A stretch of 64,000 bases of DNA from the NCBI GenBank assembly GCA_014841595.1, contig JACYUE010000006.1:48745-112744 (forward strand), read 5' to 3'. The notes under the pieces were generated by a model. That model was given only the letters and a program-made list of their open reading frames with translations, was not told where the DNA came from and did no database searches. Shown in pieces: positions 22,201-29,928 of the stretch. Source of the stretch: Oxalobacteraceae sp. CFBP 8761. Its GTDB lineage: Bacteria > Pseudomonadota > Gammaproteobacteria > Burkholderiales > Burkholderiaceae_D. The position numbers were made by a program, and so were the translations under genes. The first letter of the stretch is position 1; each line of letters starts with the position of its first letter.

Positions 22201-24469
22201 CCAGGCGCTGCACCGATTGCCAGGCTGCGCGCACGGCGCGGTGCCGGCGCAGCATGTACTCACCATAGTTGGGCGGGCGCAGTGCGTCCACGCGCAGGTC
22301 CGCCACGCGACCGGCGCGCAGGCGATCGCGCTCGACGGCCCCGGGCCAGGCCCGTCCGTCATCGCGCACGACGTCGCCGCAGGCGCGACGCCAGGCATCG
22401 ACATCATGGATCGCGACCCAACCGTAGCGCGCATCCAGCGCGGCCCCGCCCATGCGGGCAAAGCGCGGCGCGCGATGGCCCGGTGGCGCGGGCCCACGTG
22501 CGGGCAGCAGCATGCCGTGGCCTTCGAGCACACGGCCGCTGTCGTCCTGCACCGGCTGGTGCAGCGGGTGCGCCATTGCGGCCACCAGGCTGCGCGCCGC
22601 GCCGCGCGGCAGGCCGGCGTTGGCGTCCAGTGCAATCACATAGCGCATCGCGGCGCCCGCGCCGGTATTGCCGGCGCTGAGCAAAAAGCGCTCGCGCGCG
22701 CCGCACAGCCAGGCATTCAGGTCGGCGATCTGGCCGCGCTGGCGTTCCTGGCCGATCCAGGCTTGCTGGTCGACGCTGCGGGTGCGTGGCCGCACCAGCA
22801 GCATGAATGGCCCGTCACCGTCAGGGGCATACCGCCCATTCAAGGTCTCGATGGCGGTGCGTGCCTGTGCCAGCATCGCGTCGTCCGCCGGCAGGGTTTC
22901 GCTGGCGGCATCGGGCAGGTCGAGCAGCAGGCAAAAGCGCAGGTTCGGGTCGCGGTTGCCAAGGTAGCGCACCTCGAGCTCTTCGCGCAGCCGTTCGGTC
23001 GCGGCAGCGTCGCCCGCTTGCGCGCAGACGGCGACGACGGTGCGGCAGGTGTCGGGAATGCCGGCGCTGAAATCCATGCGCGGCGTGGTGACAGGCGCAA
23101 TGCGCCAGCGTTCCATCATGCGCACGAGGGACAGCGCCAGCGCGCTGGCCCCCGGCAACGCCAGCAGGCCAATCAGCACCAGCAACCAGGCGCCGGCATC
23201 GCCCTGGCGTGCGTGCACGAGGATGGCAATCGTCAGCAGCAGTGTCAGGACTGCGGTTGCGCCGATGCGCGTGGCAACTGGCGCCTTGTGCGCCAGGGCC
23301 GGCAGGTAGTGGCCCACGTGGCGGGTGCGCACGTCCAGGCCACCTTCGCCCGGCGCGCGGTGTGTGCCGGCCAGTGTCAACGCGTCGCGTGCGACCTCGA
23401 CTTCGTCAGCCTTGGCAGACCGGGCGCGCCGCGCAATGGCATGCCGGTAGCTGTCGCGCGTGGCGCCGTCCATGGCGGCGTAACTGCCATCCGGGTCGGT
23501 GCGCAGCAGCGCGTCGACCGCGCCGTGTGTCTCGGCGAAGGCGCGCCAGTCGATCCCGCCCAGCAGGCGCAGGCTGGCCAGCGTGTTGCCGGCCGAGATG
23601 GCATCCTCGGCCTGTTCGCTGTGTTCGCGCTGCGTGTGCTGCGCAATGCTGCTGTCGGCATCGGCCAGGCGCGCGTCGAGCCAGTCCAGTACCTGGCTCA
23701 CGGCGCCGCCGCGGCCGTGCAGGCGCCGCGCCAGTTCGGCGATGAAGCTGTCGTTGGCCTCGACGCTGCGCATCATGTCGGCCACCAGCAGGATCAGGTC
23801 ACCGGGCCGCGTCTCGGCCGTATCCAGCAGGCGCACGGCCCACCCGGCGGCCTGCTCATGCGCGGCGCAGGCACGCGCCGCGCGCGCGGCCAGGCGCCGC
23901 AGGTTGTCGATCAGGGCCAGGCGCAGGAGCGCCGGCAGCGCATCCAGTTCGGCGATGCGCAGCGTGCCGCTTTCCGGGCCTTCCTGGTAAGCGGCCACGA
24001 ACAAGGCCAGTTCCCCGGCGTCGATGCGGCCATCGCCATGCGCGACCACATCGAGCACCAGGCGCCAGGCGCGCACGGCGCCATCCGGGGCGAGTGTCGG
24101 CAAGGCGGCGGCGGGCCGCAAGCCGGCGCGCACCAGGCGTACCTGGGCGTCGAGCAGATGATGCTGGTCGAGCAGGCGCGCACCGGCAGGCGGCAGCGCG
24201 AAGCCGGCGCGGGCTGCCTCGTCGAGCGCGTCGCACGAAGCGGCGATGGCGTCGGCATCCGTACCCAGGAGTTTATGCAGGGCGTGGGCGCCGCCCTTGC
24301 CGGCCGTGGTGGGTTGCAGTACGTGGCGCGCCGTCAGCTGGCGTGCGTGTTCCGCGCGCTGGAGCGCGCCGAGAGGTGCTGCGCGCCATGGCGCATCGTC
24401 GCCGGTCGCGCGCGCCGCATCATGCGGCGTGCGCTGCCCGGCGGGCAGGTTGTGGTTCTTGACGTTCAA
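16205..24469 (-). CDS. Cyclic beta-1,2-glucan synthase (GT84 + GH94), NdvB/ChvB type
   Basis: A giant membrane protein of about 2754 residues. I prefer the TTG at 24469 (reads MNVKNHNLPAGQR) because GAGG lies five bases upstream; no in-frame ATG lies near, and an upstream opening at 24613 lacks support. Order: soluble N-terminal region; membrane segments near 400-450; a GT84 glycosyltransferase region (about 460-770, with DANAGLPRGAA); membrane segments near 780-820 and 900-945; a long linker; and two GH94-type modules starting near 1540 (LLSNGRYHLVVASDGTG) and near 2000 (GIGGFTPDGREYEVRSS). NdvB-type enzymes polymerise glucose from UDP-glucose and cyclise the product, with the GH94 part setting ring size. 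The glucan serves in osmo-adaptation and host contact. No exporter gene (ndvA) is adjacent. Confidence 0.9.
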   Translation of the reverse strand: MNVKNHNLPAGQRTPHDAARATGDDAPWRAAPLGALQRAEHARQLTARHVLQPTTAGKGGAHALHKLLGTDADAIAASCDALDEAARAGFALPPAGARLLDQHHLLDAQVRLVRAGLRPAAALPTLAPDGAVRAWRLVLDVVAHGDGRIDAGELALFVAAYQEGPESGTLRIAELDALPALLRLALIDNLRRLAARAARACAAHEQAAGWAVRLLDTAETRPGDLILLVADMMRSVEANDSFIAELARRLHGRGGAVSQVLDWLDARLADADSSIAQHTQREHSEQAEDAISAGNTLASLRLLGGIDWRAFAETHGAVDALLRTDPDGSYAAMDGATRDSYRHAIARRARSAKADEVEVARDALTLAGTHRAPGEGGLDVRTRHVGHYLPALAHKAPVATRIGATAVLTLLLTIAILVHARQGDAGAWLLVLIGLLALPGASALALSLVRMMERWRIAPVTTPRMDFSAGIPDTCRTVVAVCAQAGDAAATERLREELEVRYLGNRDPNLRFCLLLDLPDAASETLPADDAMLAQARTAIETLNGRYAPDGDGPFMLLVRPRTRSVDQQAWIGQERQRGQIADLNAWLCGARERFLLSAGNTGAGAAMRYVIALDANAGLPRGAARSLVAAMAHPLHQPVQDDSGRVLEGHGMLLPARGPAPPGHRAPRFARMGGAALDARYGWVAIHDVDAWRRACGDVVRDDGRAWPGAVERDRLRAGRVADLRVDALRPPNYGEYMLRRHRAVRAAWQSVQRLGRGPDYLEYAPARWMLFDQLRASLVAPASLALLILCWSLLAAPVFWTAAVLAVVFVPALVGMLVALGDRPLDAPWRQHLDGWVRSTRLTLTRSALWAAFLPHAALVDAHALVRGLWRRHVTQRGLLDTQAGAVPGHSLEISGRAMWFPPLLAMGTAMLVSFANPYALFATAPMLLVWFLSPVLAWWTGQVTRRSARLAPAQDQFLRALARRTWGFFERHGADGHGLAPHAVLEHPDPAVDARVSPDGIGLGLLATLSARDFGFLPLGGMLERSERAFASLALLERWNGHLLHRYDGATLAPLEPHHVDTAASGSLVLALRTFAVGMDEFVDQPIAGAAPDGIRATLLVVREHAQGAPASFMDALDEMDGALTPERCRALDTLPGLADCLRLALANAERLTASLPEDAAAEPALPAWVERLHAGCSAQLDDLYALAPWMRAVQEYVLGAGLTRIPTLRELAQLDAPATGGTGLAALVGAGRACAQERIERLTALAAAARDAARMDFGALVDPATGQLAAGYHVRDKRLDGDSCDLLASESRMASFAAVAQDQLPQQHWWSLGRPQRMAGGSTLLLSRRGAMADLLAPQLWMPVWRDTLLDAAARALVRAQAAHAKSRDVLWGFSPSRCNAVDAAARYRSGQFGLPAAALQRQRDDDLVAAPYAAALALGVTPGLASTNLRAFAAQGMLGELGLYEALDYAPGRLPQGERQVVVRAYAARHQAMLLLALARHLLGEPMQRRFCRDPEFRAALPLLQEPVPVSGAAAERRYTGAATASQSVTARPYARVIGSEPPVLPEVQLLSNGRYHLVVASDGTGASRWDDKQITRTGIGDTGLICHVRDVASGQVWPGLLPDSERETVFSEGRASVRCLDNGLAMHTDIVVAPDDDVELRRIRIVNQGLQPLTLELTSSVALAGPALEPGGRSHIMIEFDAPHDSLLCVTAADAPVVMHRMAVRDIAPAVTVETDRARFIGRGHDLRAPQAIGAGGALPGLVAEPDDALLALRRTVTLAPQQEITVDLVLGVAASRAMARELAARYSAGHAVDRAIDAAWTQAQAFLRRMDVSEADAQLCNRLAGCLLQPVPALRADPAVIARNVRGRADLLAYGIDGVRPVLLLQLADGPDTGLARQVLQAHTYWRNRGFAVDLLVLCDSRAVREGVMTLAMALVDPDTFDAPGGVHLFLREDVAQEDRILLRSSASVLLLSGRGDLADQLRRAARPGAALPSPLVAGATTPWMTEALPTVQPERLFDNGIGGFTPDGREYEVRSSASVPVPQAPWANLLANPGFGSVVSERGHAVTWSGTRGARLSAGSDDVAPQDGEAFYLRDEDSGAFWSPTPWPAPSPEPYLTRHGVGYTVFEHGAHGIHSALRCFVAPDVSIKYSVLRLRNDSDAPRRLSVTGFVAWQLDSVDATPGLQVVTGIDLASGALFARNAFSDDFRDQVGFFHVDAEDVAATCDRDEFIGRQGSIAQPAALGRSSLSGASGAGRTPCAALQTAITLAPGEERELVFVLGVAGPGTLDASREVQLHGGARAAAAAWERLHNWWAGTLGAVQLHSPDASLDLRVNTWLPYQAISAAWGERCPATRLQSLLASVHARPELLRDALLQAARDFATAQSNLPAPAVDDFLWLPFVLTRYLAVTGDSALLAVLPFGADPGDATRLAAGDDLYQHCVHGLRGCLRFGQRGLPLAAARLHDDDATGRVESVRTGFFMATVLQRFADVADRRGDFGFATTCRGAALALRAQCEEHGWDGDWYRWTWLDSRNALGSIANAACRVELSTQGWAVQADAEHGAAALRAAALRLVDEAHGVTLLCDPAVDGHWSERVVASPGQDHGAVALAATGFARLGDAGRAWQLAGMLDPLAPTLEPDRTADISAPPYFLAGGVRTVAPHIGRAIGGLHTASAGATWLLALEALLGVERNGARLHLTPHLAPGWEGFSLRYRYHSAFYEITVHAGDGMEGLLLDGQPCPDWTFELQDDRRDHRVELWIAGTPAGA

Positions 24470-24652
24470 CGGGGCCTCGGGACTGAGCGTGCGCAGCAGA
24501 CCGCTGGAGCACAGTGGCGTCCGGGACGGATCAGGGCAGGAAACGCTGGGCGCGCACGGCTGATCCCATGCTAGGCAAAGACCAGCATCGTTACTGTGCG
24601 CTGACGAACACACCCCACCGATGCGCGGGCATGGGGGCCATGCTACCCGAGA

Positions 24653-26185
24653 TCAGATAACGAGCGCGAATCCGCCCACCAGTGACCAGGCGCCCGGATG
24701 GCCCATGGCGCGCAAGGCTTGCGCCGCGCGGGCACTGCGTGCGCCGCTGCGGCAGACGAACAGCAACGGCGCCGTCGCGCCCAGCCACTGGGGCGCCTCG
24801 TCGGCAACGCACGCCAGCGGCACGTTGCGTACCGTGTGGCCGTGCAGGCGGACCGTACCTGCAACACTGTGCTCGCGCAGGTTGCGCACGTCGATCACGA
24901 TCGCGTCCGGATGCGCAGCGAGCCAGTCACGGGCAGTATCGGCGGGCACCAGCATTGCGCTGTCGATGGCGCTATCAATCGCCGGCTCGGCGCCTGCCAC
25001 AGGCATCGGCGTGGCCAGCGCCGCGCCGCAGTGCGCAATGCGCTCGCACGCCAGGTCGAGCGACGCGTCGTCAAGCAGCGCGCCAAACGACAGGCGTACC
25101 GCCGCCGCGCTGCGCCAGGCTGGCACGCCCATTGCATCGAGCACGTAACTCGACCCGGCCTTCCCCGCCGAACACGCCGAGCCGGCACTGACGCGCATGC
25201 CGGCGGCATCGAACAGGTCGAGCAGCGTGGCGCTGGCGACATCCGGCACCGAAAAATTGATGGTCGTGGGAAGCGACCGCGCCAGGGGCGCATTGAACAC
25301 GATGCCGGGCAAAGCCGCTTCGAGCGCCGCCACCAGGCGCGCGCGGCATGCCAGCAGCGCGGCGCCGTCGCGGAACGTGTCGCCCCGTTCCAGCGCCGAG
25401 AACACGGCGCCCAGCGCCGCGATGCCGGCCATGTTTTCGGTGCCCGAACGCTGGCCATCCTCTTGCCCGCCACCGCACATCAGCGGCGTGTAGGGCGCGC
25501 CGCGGCGCACGTACAGCATGCCGATGCCTTTCGGTGCATACAGCTTGTGTCCCGAAAACGGCGCGTAATCGATGCGGCTCGCGGCCAGGTCGAGCGGGAG
25601 CTTGCCCAGCGCCTGCACGCAATCGACCAGCCAGAGTGCATCGCTCCCGGCATCGCGCAGCACCGCCTCGATGCCATGCAGGTCGGATACGACGCCTGTT
25701 TCATTGTTCGCCGCCATCGTGCACACCAGCGCCGCGCGCGGCGCCAGCGCACGCAGTACATCGAGCCGGTGGCGGCCATCGCCATCGACCGGCAGCATGC
25801 GCAGCTCGAGGTCCGTGCCCAGCAGGCGGTTCCAGTGCGCCAGACTTTCGGGTATCGCCTTGTGCTCGGTCGCGCCGATCAGGACGATGTCGCCGCAGGC
25901 TTCACCACGCGCGCGCCGCTCGCGCACTGCGCACAGGGCCGAGAGCACGGCCGTCTGGATGCCTTCGGTGGCGCCGCTGTTGAACATCAAGCGACCGTCC
26001 CCGGCGCCGACGACCCGGCCCGCACTGGCGCGCACGCTCTCGCGCAGTGCCCGGGCGCGCAGGCCCGTTGCATGGCTGCTGCTCGGATTGCCGAAGCCAT
26101 CCTGCATGGCGGCCATGGCGGCGGCAGCGGCGGCGGGCAATACCGGGGACGTGGCATTGGTATCGAGGTAAATTTCGGTCTGCAT
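24653..26185 (-). CDS. Cysteine desulfurase fused to a C-terminal rhodanese domain
   Basis: A 510-residue fusion. Residues 1-385 are a class V aminotransferase-type cysteine desulfurase: NSGATEGIQTA, TEHKA, NNETG, the PLP lysine in SGHKLYAPKG (near 213), RSGTEN and the catalytic cysteine loop SAGSACSAGKAG (near 337). Residues about 395-510 form a rhodanese domain (VIDVRNLREHSVAGTVRL) with the active Cys in FVCRSGARS near 473. The fusion would pass sulfane sulfur straight from cysteine to the rhodanese thiol. It is transcribed away from an Lrp-type regulator across a 140-bp AT-rich gap, so that regulator probably controls it. It differs from housekeeping IscS by the fusion and by lack of isc genes nearby. 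Confidence 0.9.
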   Translation of the reverse strand: MQTEIYLDTNATSPVLPAAAAAAMAAMQDGFGNPSSSHATGLRARALRESVRASAGRVVGAGDGRLMFNSGATEGIQTAVLSALCAVRERRARGEACGDIVLIGATEHKAIPESLAHWNRLLGTDLELRMLPVDGDGRHRLDVLRALAPRAALVCTMAANNETGVVSDLHGIEAVLRDAGSDALWLVDCVQALGKLPLDLAASRIDYAPFSGHKLYAPKGIGMLYVRRGAPYTPLMCGGGQEDGQRSGTENMAGIAALGAVFSALERGDTFRDGAALLACRARLVAALEAALPGIVFNAPLARSLPTTINFSVPDVASATLLDLFDAAGMRVSAGSACSAGKAGSSYVLDAMGVPAWRSAAAVRLSFGALLDDASLDLACERIAHCGAALATPMPVAGAEPAIDSAIDSAMLVPADTARDWLAAHPDAIVIDVRNLREHSVAGTVRLHGHTVRNVPLACVADEAPQWLGATAPLLFVCRSGARSARAAQALRAMGHPGAWSLVGGFALVI

Positions 26186-26325
26186 GAATAGGTGCCAAAA
26201 ATATAAAAAAGGTGTCGCACAACATGTTATTGTCCAGTAATATGGTACGAGCTAAAGACGGTCAATACGTCCTAAACTTTCTGGTTTTCAATCAAACAGT
26301 AGGATAATTATTCTTATAATCAGCA

Positions 26326-26820
26326 ATGCGGAATATGAATTCACTCGACAAGTTTGATTGTGCGATCCTCGCTGCCCTGCAGGCGGATGCCACTTTGTCC
26401 ATTTCGGGCCTGAGCGAAAAGGTGGGCTTGTCCAGCACGCCTTGCTGGAAACGCGTCAAGCGCCTGGAAGAAGAAGGCTTCATCGAAAGCCGCGTCAGCA
26501 TCGTCAATCGCGAAAAGGTCGGCTTGCCGGTCACCGTGTTTGTCAGCGTCAAGACCCCCGAGCACGATGAAAAATGGCTGGCGCGCTTTGCCGCCGCCGT
26601 GATCGCGCTGCCCGAGGTGCTGGAATTCCATCGTATGAGCGGCGACGTCGATTACCTGCTCAAGGTCGTCACCACCGATATCGCCGGCTACGACCGCTTT
26701 TACAAAAAGCTGATCAAGACCGCGCGCCTGACCGGCGTGTCGTCGGCCTTCTCGATGGAACAGATCAAGTCCACCACCGCCCTGCCCCTCGAACTGATCT
26801 CGCACGGCACGCCAGCCTGA
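26326..26820 (+). CDS. Lrp/AsnC-family transcriptional regulator
   Basis: A 164-residue Lrp-type regulator: N-terminal helix-turn-helix (CAILAALQADATLSISGLSE, then VGLSSTPCWKRVKRLEEEG) and a C-terminal RAM ligand domain (VLEFHRMSGDVDYLLKVVT). It is divergent from the cysteine desulfurase-rhodanese gene, a usual arrangement for an amino-acid-sensing Lrp regulator and its target; cysteine sensing, as in the DecR/CyuR type, is plausible but inferred. A perfect TATAAT box lies at 26315-26320, only five bases before the first ATG, so the real start may be the second ATG at 26335 on a nearly leaderless message. Confidence 0.9.
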   Translation: MRNMNSLDKFDCAILAALQADATLSISGLSEKVGLSSTPCWKRVKRLEEEGFIESRVSIVNREKVGLPVTVFVSVKTPEHDEKWLARFAAAVIALPEVLEFHRMSGDVDYLLKVVTTDIAGYDRFYKKLIKTARLTGVSSAFSMEQIKSTTALPLELISHGTPA

Positions 26821-26904
26821 GTCTTTACAGGCGTCGTGTGCTTTCGCCGCGCGCCCGAATCGTGCGATGATGGCGCCCGTCCACATCAACGGGAGACTGA
26901 GTCA

Positions 26905-28041
26905 ATGCCATCGAAAATCACCATGGCGCCGCTGGCGCTGGCCGCACTGATTGCCACCATCGGCGTGCACGCGCACGCTGCCGAGCAGGTCGTCAAGATC
27001 GGCGTCAGCGGTCCGCTGTCGGGCGCCAATGCGTTTGCCGGCAAGGACAATGAAAACGGCGTGCGCATGGCCATCGAAGAGCTCAACGCACAGAAGATCC
27101 AGGTCGGCGCCAACGTGCTGCGCTTCGTGTTGCAATCCGAAGACGACGCGGGCGACCCGAAACAGGGCGTGACCGTGGCCCAGAAATTCGCCGATGCCGG
27201 CGTCAAGTTCGTGCTGGGTCCTTACAACTCGGGCGTGGCGATTCCGGCCTCGCGCGTCTACAACGACAGCGGCATCCTGATGTCGACGGTCGGTACCAAT
27301 CCCAAGATCACCGCGAGCGGTTACCCCACCGTGTTTCGCATCGTCGCGAGCGACACGCAGGTGGGCGCCTCGGTCGCCGGCTACGCAGCCAAGGAACTCA
27401 AGATCAAGAACATCGGCGTAATCGACGATCGCACGGCGTTCGGCCAGGGCATCGCGATGGAATTCAAGCGCCAGGCGCAGCAGGCCGGCATCAAGGTCGC
27501 GGGCCACGAGTTCACCAACGACAAGGCCAGCGACTTCGCCGCGATCCTGACCGCGCTGCGCGCCAAGAAAGTCGACGCCATCTTCTACGGCGGCTACGCG
27601 CCGCAGGCCGCGCCGATGGTGCGCCAGATGAAGCAGCTCGGCCTGAACGTGCCGCTGCTGGGCGGTGACACGCTGTGCAGCCCCGAGATGGCAAGGCTCG
27701 GCGGCGCCGCGGTCGGCGAGAACGTGCGCTGCGCGCAGGCCGGCGCGATCGTCGCCAGGCAGCCTGGCGGCGCGGCCTTCCTGGCCGGCTACAAGAAACG
27801 CTTCGGCCGCGAGCCGGACGTGTATGCGCCATCGTTCTACGACCAGACCAAGTTCATCGCGCAGGCGATCCAGTCGGCCAAGACGGTCGATGCCAAGGCG
27901 GTCGGCGTCGCAATGCACACGATCAGCTACCAGGGCGTGGTCGGCATGTACGGCTATGATCCCAAGGGCAATCTGAAGAAAACGGCCGTCACGGTCTACA
28001 CCTTCAAGAACGGCGCCCTCACGCCGCTGGCCAGCTACTGA
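26905..28041 (+). CDS. Periplasmic branched-chain-amino-acid-type binding protein
   Basis: A 378-residue type I periplasmic binding protein (LivJ/LivK class). The ATG at 26905 is preceded by GGGAGA at 26891-26896 and opens a signal peptide ending HAHAA. Mature features include VKIGVSGPLSGANAFAGKDN, then the repeated lobe motifs (VLGPYNSGVAIPAS; IGVIDDRTAFGQG; KKVDAIFYGGYAPQAAPM). It would capture an amino acid or similar small molecule for an ABC importer. No LivHMGF permease or ATPase gene follows, so it must work with a transporter encoded elsewhere or have another sensing role. It lies 24 bp before a DUF885 peptidase-like gene and may be co-transcribed with it. Confidence 0.88.
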   Translation: MPSKITMAPLALAALIATIGVHAHAAEQVVKIGVSGPLSGANAFAGKDNENGVRMAIEELNAQKIQVGANVLRFVLQSEDDAGDPKQGVTVAQKFADAGVKFVLGPYNSGVAIPASRVYNDSGILMSTVGTNPKITASGYPTVFRIVASDTQVGASVAGYAAKELKIKNIGVIDDRTAFGQGIAMEFKRQAQQAGIKVAGHEFTNDKASDFAAILTALRAKKVDAIFYGGYAPQAAPMVRQMKQLGLNVPLLGGDTLCSPEMARLGGAAVGENVRCAQAGAIVARQPGGAAFLAGYKKRFGREPDVYAPSFYDQTKFIAQAIQSAKTVDAKAVGVAMHTISYQGVVGMYGYDPKGNLKKTAVTVYTFKNGALTPLASY

Positions 28042-28065
28042 TTTTTTACCAGGACCTCGATCACG

Positions 28066-29877
28066 ATGAACCCATTCTTCAAAACCGGCGTGCTGGCCAC
28101 GGCCGCCCTGATCCTGTGCGCCAGTGCCGGCGCCGCGCCGGTCACGGCCACCGCACCAGCATCGGCATCGGCTGCCGACACCCAGGCCGGCAAGGCCATC
28201 AACAAGCTGGTCGACGAGTATTACGATGCCTACGCGCGCTTCGAGCCGGTGTGGGCGACCGAGTCCGGTGACGGCCGCTTCGACGGCCAGCTTGGCCTGC
28301 CGATCGCGCCGAAAAACCGCGATGCCCAGTTTGCGCTATACCGCGGCTACCTGAAACGCCTGGGCGCGATCCCGCGCGAGCGCCTCAATCCGCGCGACCA
28401 GGCCAGCTACGACATCGTCAAGTTCGAGCTCGAGACCGCGCTGCGCCTTGGTGCCTTCCCCGAGCACCTGCTGCCGGTGGATCAGATGTTCAACATGCCG
28501 GTCTTCATGGCCAACTACGCCGGCGGCCAGGGCGCGCAGCCCCTCGCCACGCCGCAGGATTACCGCAATTACCTGAGCCGCCTGGACCAGATGGTCGCCT
28601 ACATCGATCAGGCGATCGCGAATATGCGCGAAGGCGTCAAGCGCGGCGTCGTGCATCCGCGCGAGCCGATGATGTCGTTGCTGCCGCAACTGAAGGCACT
28701 GGTCGCGGCCACGCCCGAGGCCAGCATCTTCTACAGCCCGATCAAGGCGCTGCCGGCGGGCTTTTCAAACGCCGACAAGACCAAACTGACGGCGTCGTAC
28801 CGCAAGACGATCGCTGACAAGCTCAATCCGGCACTGGCGCGCCTGGCCACGTATGTCGAGAAGGACTATATGCCGGCCACCCGCACGACGGCCGGCTGGG
28901 GTGCCCTGCCAAACGGCGCCGAGTGGTACAAGGCGCGCGTGGCAGCGATGACCACGACGAGCCTGACGCCCGAGCAGATCCACGAGATCGGCCAGAAGGA
29001 AGTGGCGCGCATCCAGGGCGAGTACGGCAAGATCGGCCCGAAGATGGGGTACACCGGTCCTGCGGCCGGCCTGCCGCGCTGGGTGTCGGAGCAGCCGAAG
29101 TACAAGCCGTTCACGTCGGATGCGCAGGTGATCGCCGTGTTCGAGAAGATCGACGCCGACGTGCGCACCAAGCTGCCAAAACTGTTCTCGCTGATGCCGA
29201 AGGCGCCGCTCGAAGTGCGCCTGGAACCGGAACTGACGCGCGAGACGGCGTCGGACCATTATTCGTCACCGGCGGCCGATGGTTCGCGCCCCGGCGTGTT
29301 CTGGTCGGTGGTGAACGATCCGACCAAGTACGGCAGCACCGGCATGGTCACGCTGTACCTGCATGAAGGCCAGCCGGGCCACCACTTCCATATCGCGCTG
29401 ACCCAGGAGCTCGGCCTGCCGAACTTCCGCAAGTTCGGCGGCAACACGGCGTTCACCGAAGGCTGGGCGCTGTACGCCGAAACGCTGGGCAAGGAAATGG
29501 GCCTGTTCGACAAGCCGGAAGATTATTTCGGCCACCTGAACGACGAGATGCTGCGCGCGGCGCGCCTGGTGGTCGACACCGGGATGCACACCAAGGGCTG
29601 GAGCCGCGATCAATCGATCACGTACTTCCGCGAGACGCTGGGGTACTCGGAACTGGAAGCGCGCGCCCAGATCGAGCGCTACATGGTCATGCCAGGCCAG
29701 GCGCTGGCGTACAAGATCGGCGCCCTGAAGATCATGGAACTGCGCCAGCGCGCGCAGGCGGCACTGGGCAGCAAGTTCAACCTGCCGGCATTCCACCGCG
29801 TGGTGCTGGATGAAGGCACGCTGCCCTTGGCAGTGCTGGAGGCAAAAGTCGATCGCTGGATTGCAGCGTCGAAGTAA
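28066..29877 (+). CDS. DUF885 family protein, putative secreted metallo-carboxypeptidase
   Basis: A 603-residue exported protein with a signal peptide (about residues 1-23, ILCASAGAA). It matches the DUF885 family over its length: TESGDGRFDGQLG near the N-terminus, and the family metal-site-like motif HEGQPGHHFH near residue 432, with FTEGWALYAE about 30 residues later. These resemble an HExxH-like zinc site with a distal Glu, and some relatives show carboxypeptidase activity. It follows a binding-protein gene by 24 bp. A long hairpin beyond its stop separates it from the converging M14 gene. Confidence 0.85.
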   Translation: MNPFFKTGVLATAALILCASAGAAPVTATAPASASAADTQAGKAINKLVDEYYDAYARFEPVWATESGDGRFDGQLGLPIAPKNRDAQFALYRGYLKRLGAIPRERLNPRDQASYDIVKFELETALRLGAFPEHLLPVDQMFNMPVFMANYAGGQGAQPLATPQDYRNYLSRLDQMVAYIDQAIANMREGVKRGVVHPREPMMSLLPQLKALVAATPEASIFYSPIKALPAGFSNADKTKLTASYRKTIADKLNPALARLATYVEKDYMPATRTTAGWGALPNGAEWYKARVAAMTTTSLTPEQIHEIGQKEVARIQGEYGKIGPKMGYTGPAAGLPRWVSEQPKYKPFTSDAQVIAVFEKIDADVRTKLPKLFSLMPKAPLEVRLEPELTRETASDHYSSPAADGSRPGVFWSVVNDPTKYGSTGMVTLYLHEGQPGHHFHIALTQELGLPNFRKFGGNTAFTEGWALYAETLGKEMGLFDKPEDYFGHLNDEMLRAARLVVDTGMHTKGWSRDQSITYFRETLGYSELEARAQIERYMVMPGQALAYKIGALKIMELRQRAQAALGSKFNLPAFHRVVLDEGTLPLAVLEAKVDRWIAASK

Positions 29878-29884
29878 CACCGGC

Positions 29885-29911
29885 ACGGTGGACGGCCAGG
29901 CCGTCCACCGT
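29885..29911. terminator. Bidirectional hairpin between converging genes
   Basis: A perfect 11-bp stem, ACGGTGGACGG with CCGTCCACCGT, and a 5-base loop. It lies between the stops of the DUF885 gene and the M14 carboxypeptidase gene. No T-tract follows on either strand. Confidence 0.55.
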
Positions 29912-29928
29912 ACGATTCAACGCTCTGT

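Noticed and set aside
16247..24574. Very long plus-strand open frames opposite the cyclic glucan synthase (for example 16247-21127 and 21146-24574)
   Set aside because: They lie exactly antisense to a recognisable protein, have Arg/Gln/Ala-rich low-complexity translations typical of GC-rich shadows, and lack ribosome sites and family motifs.
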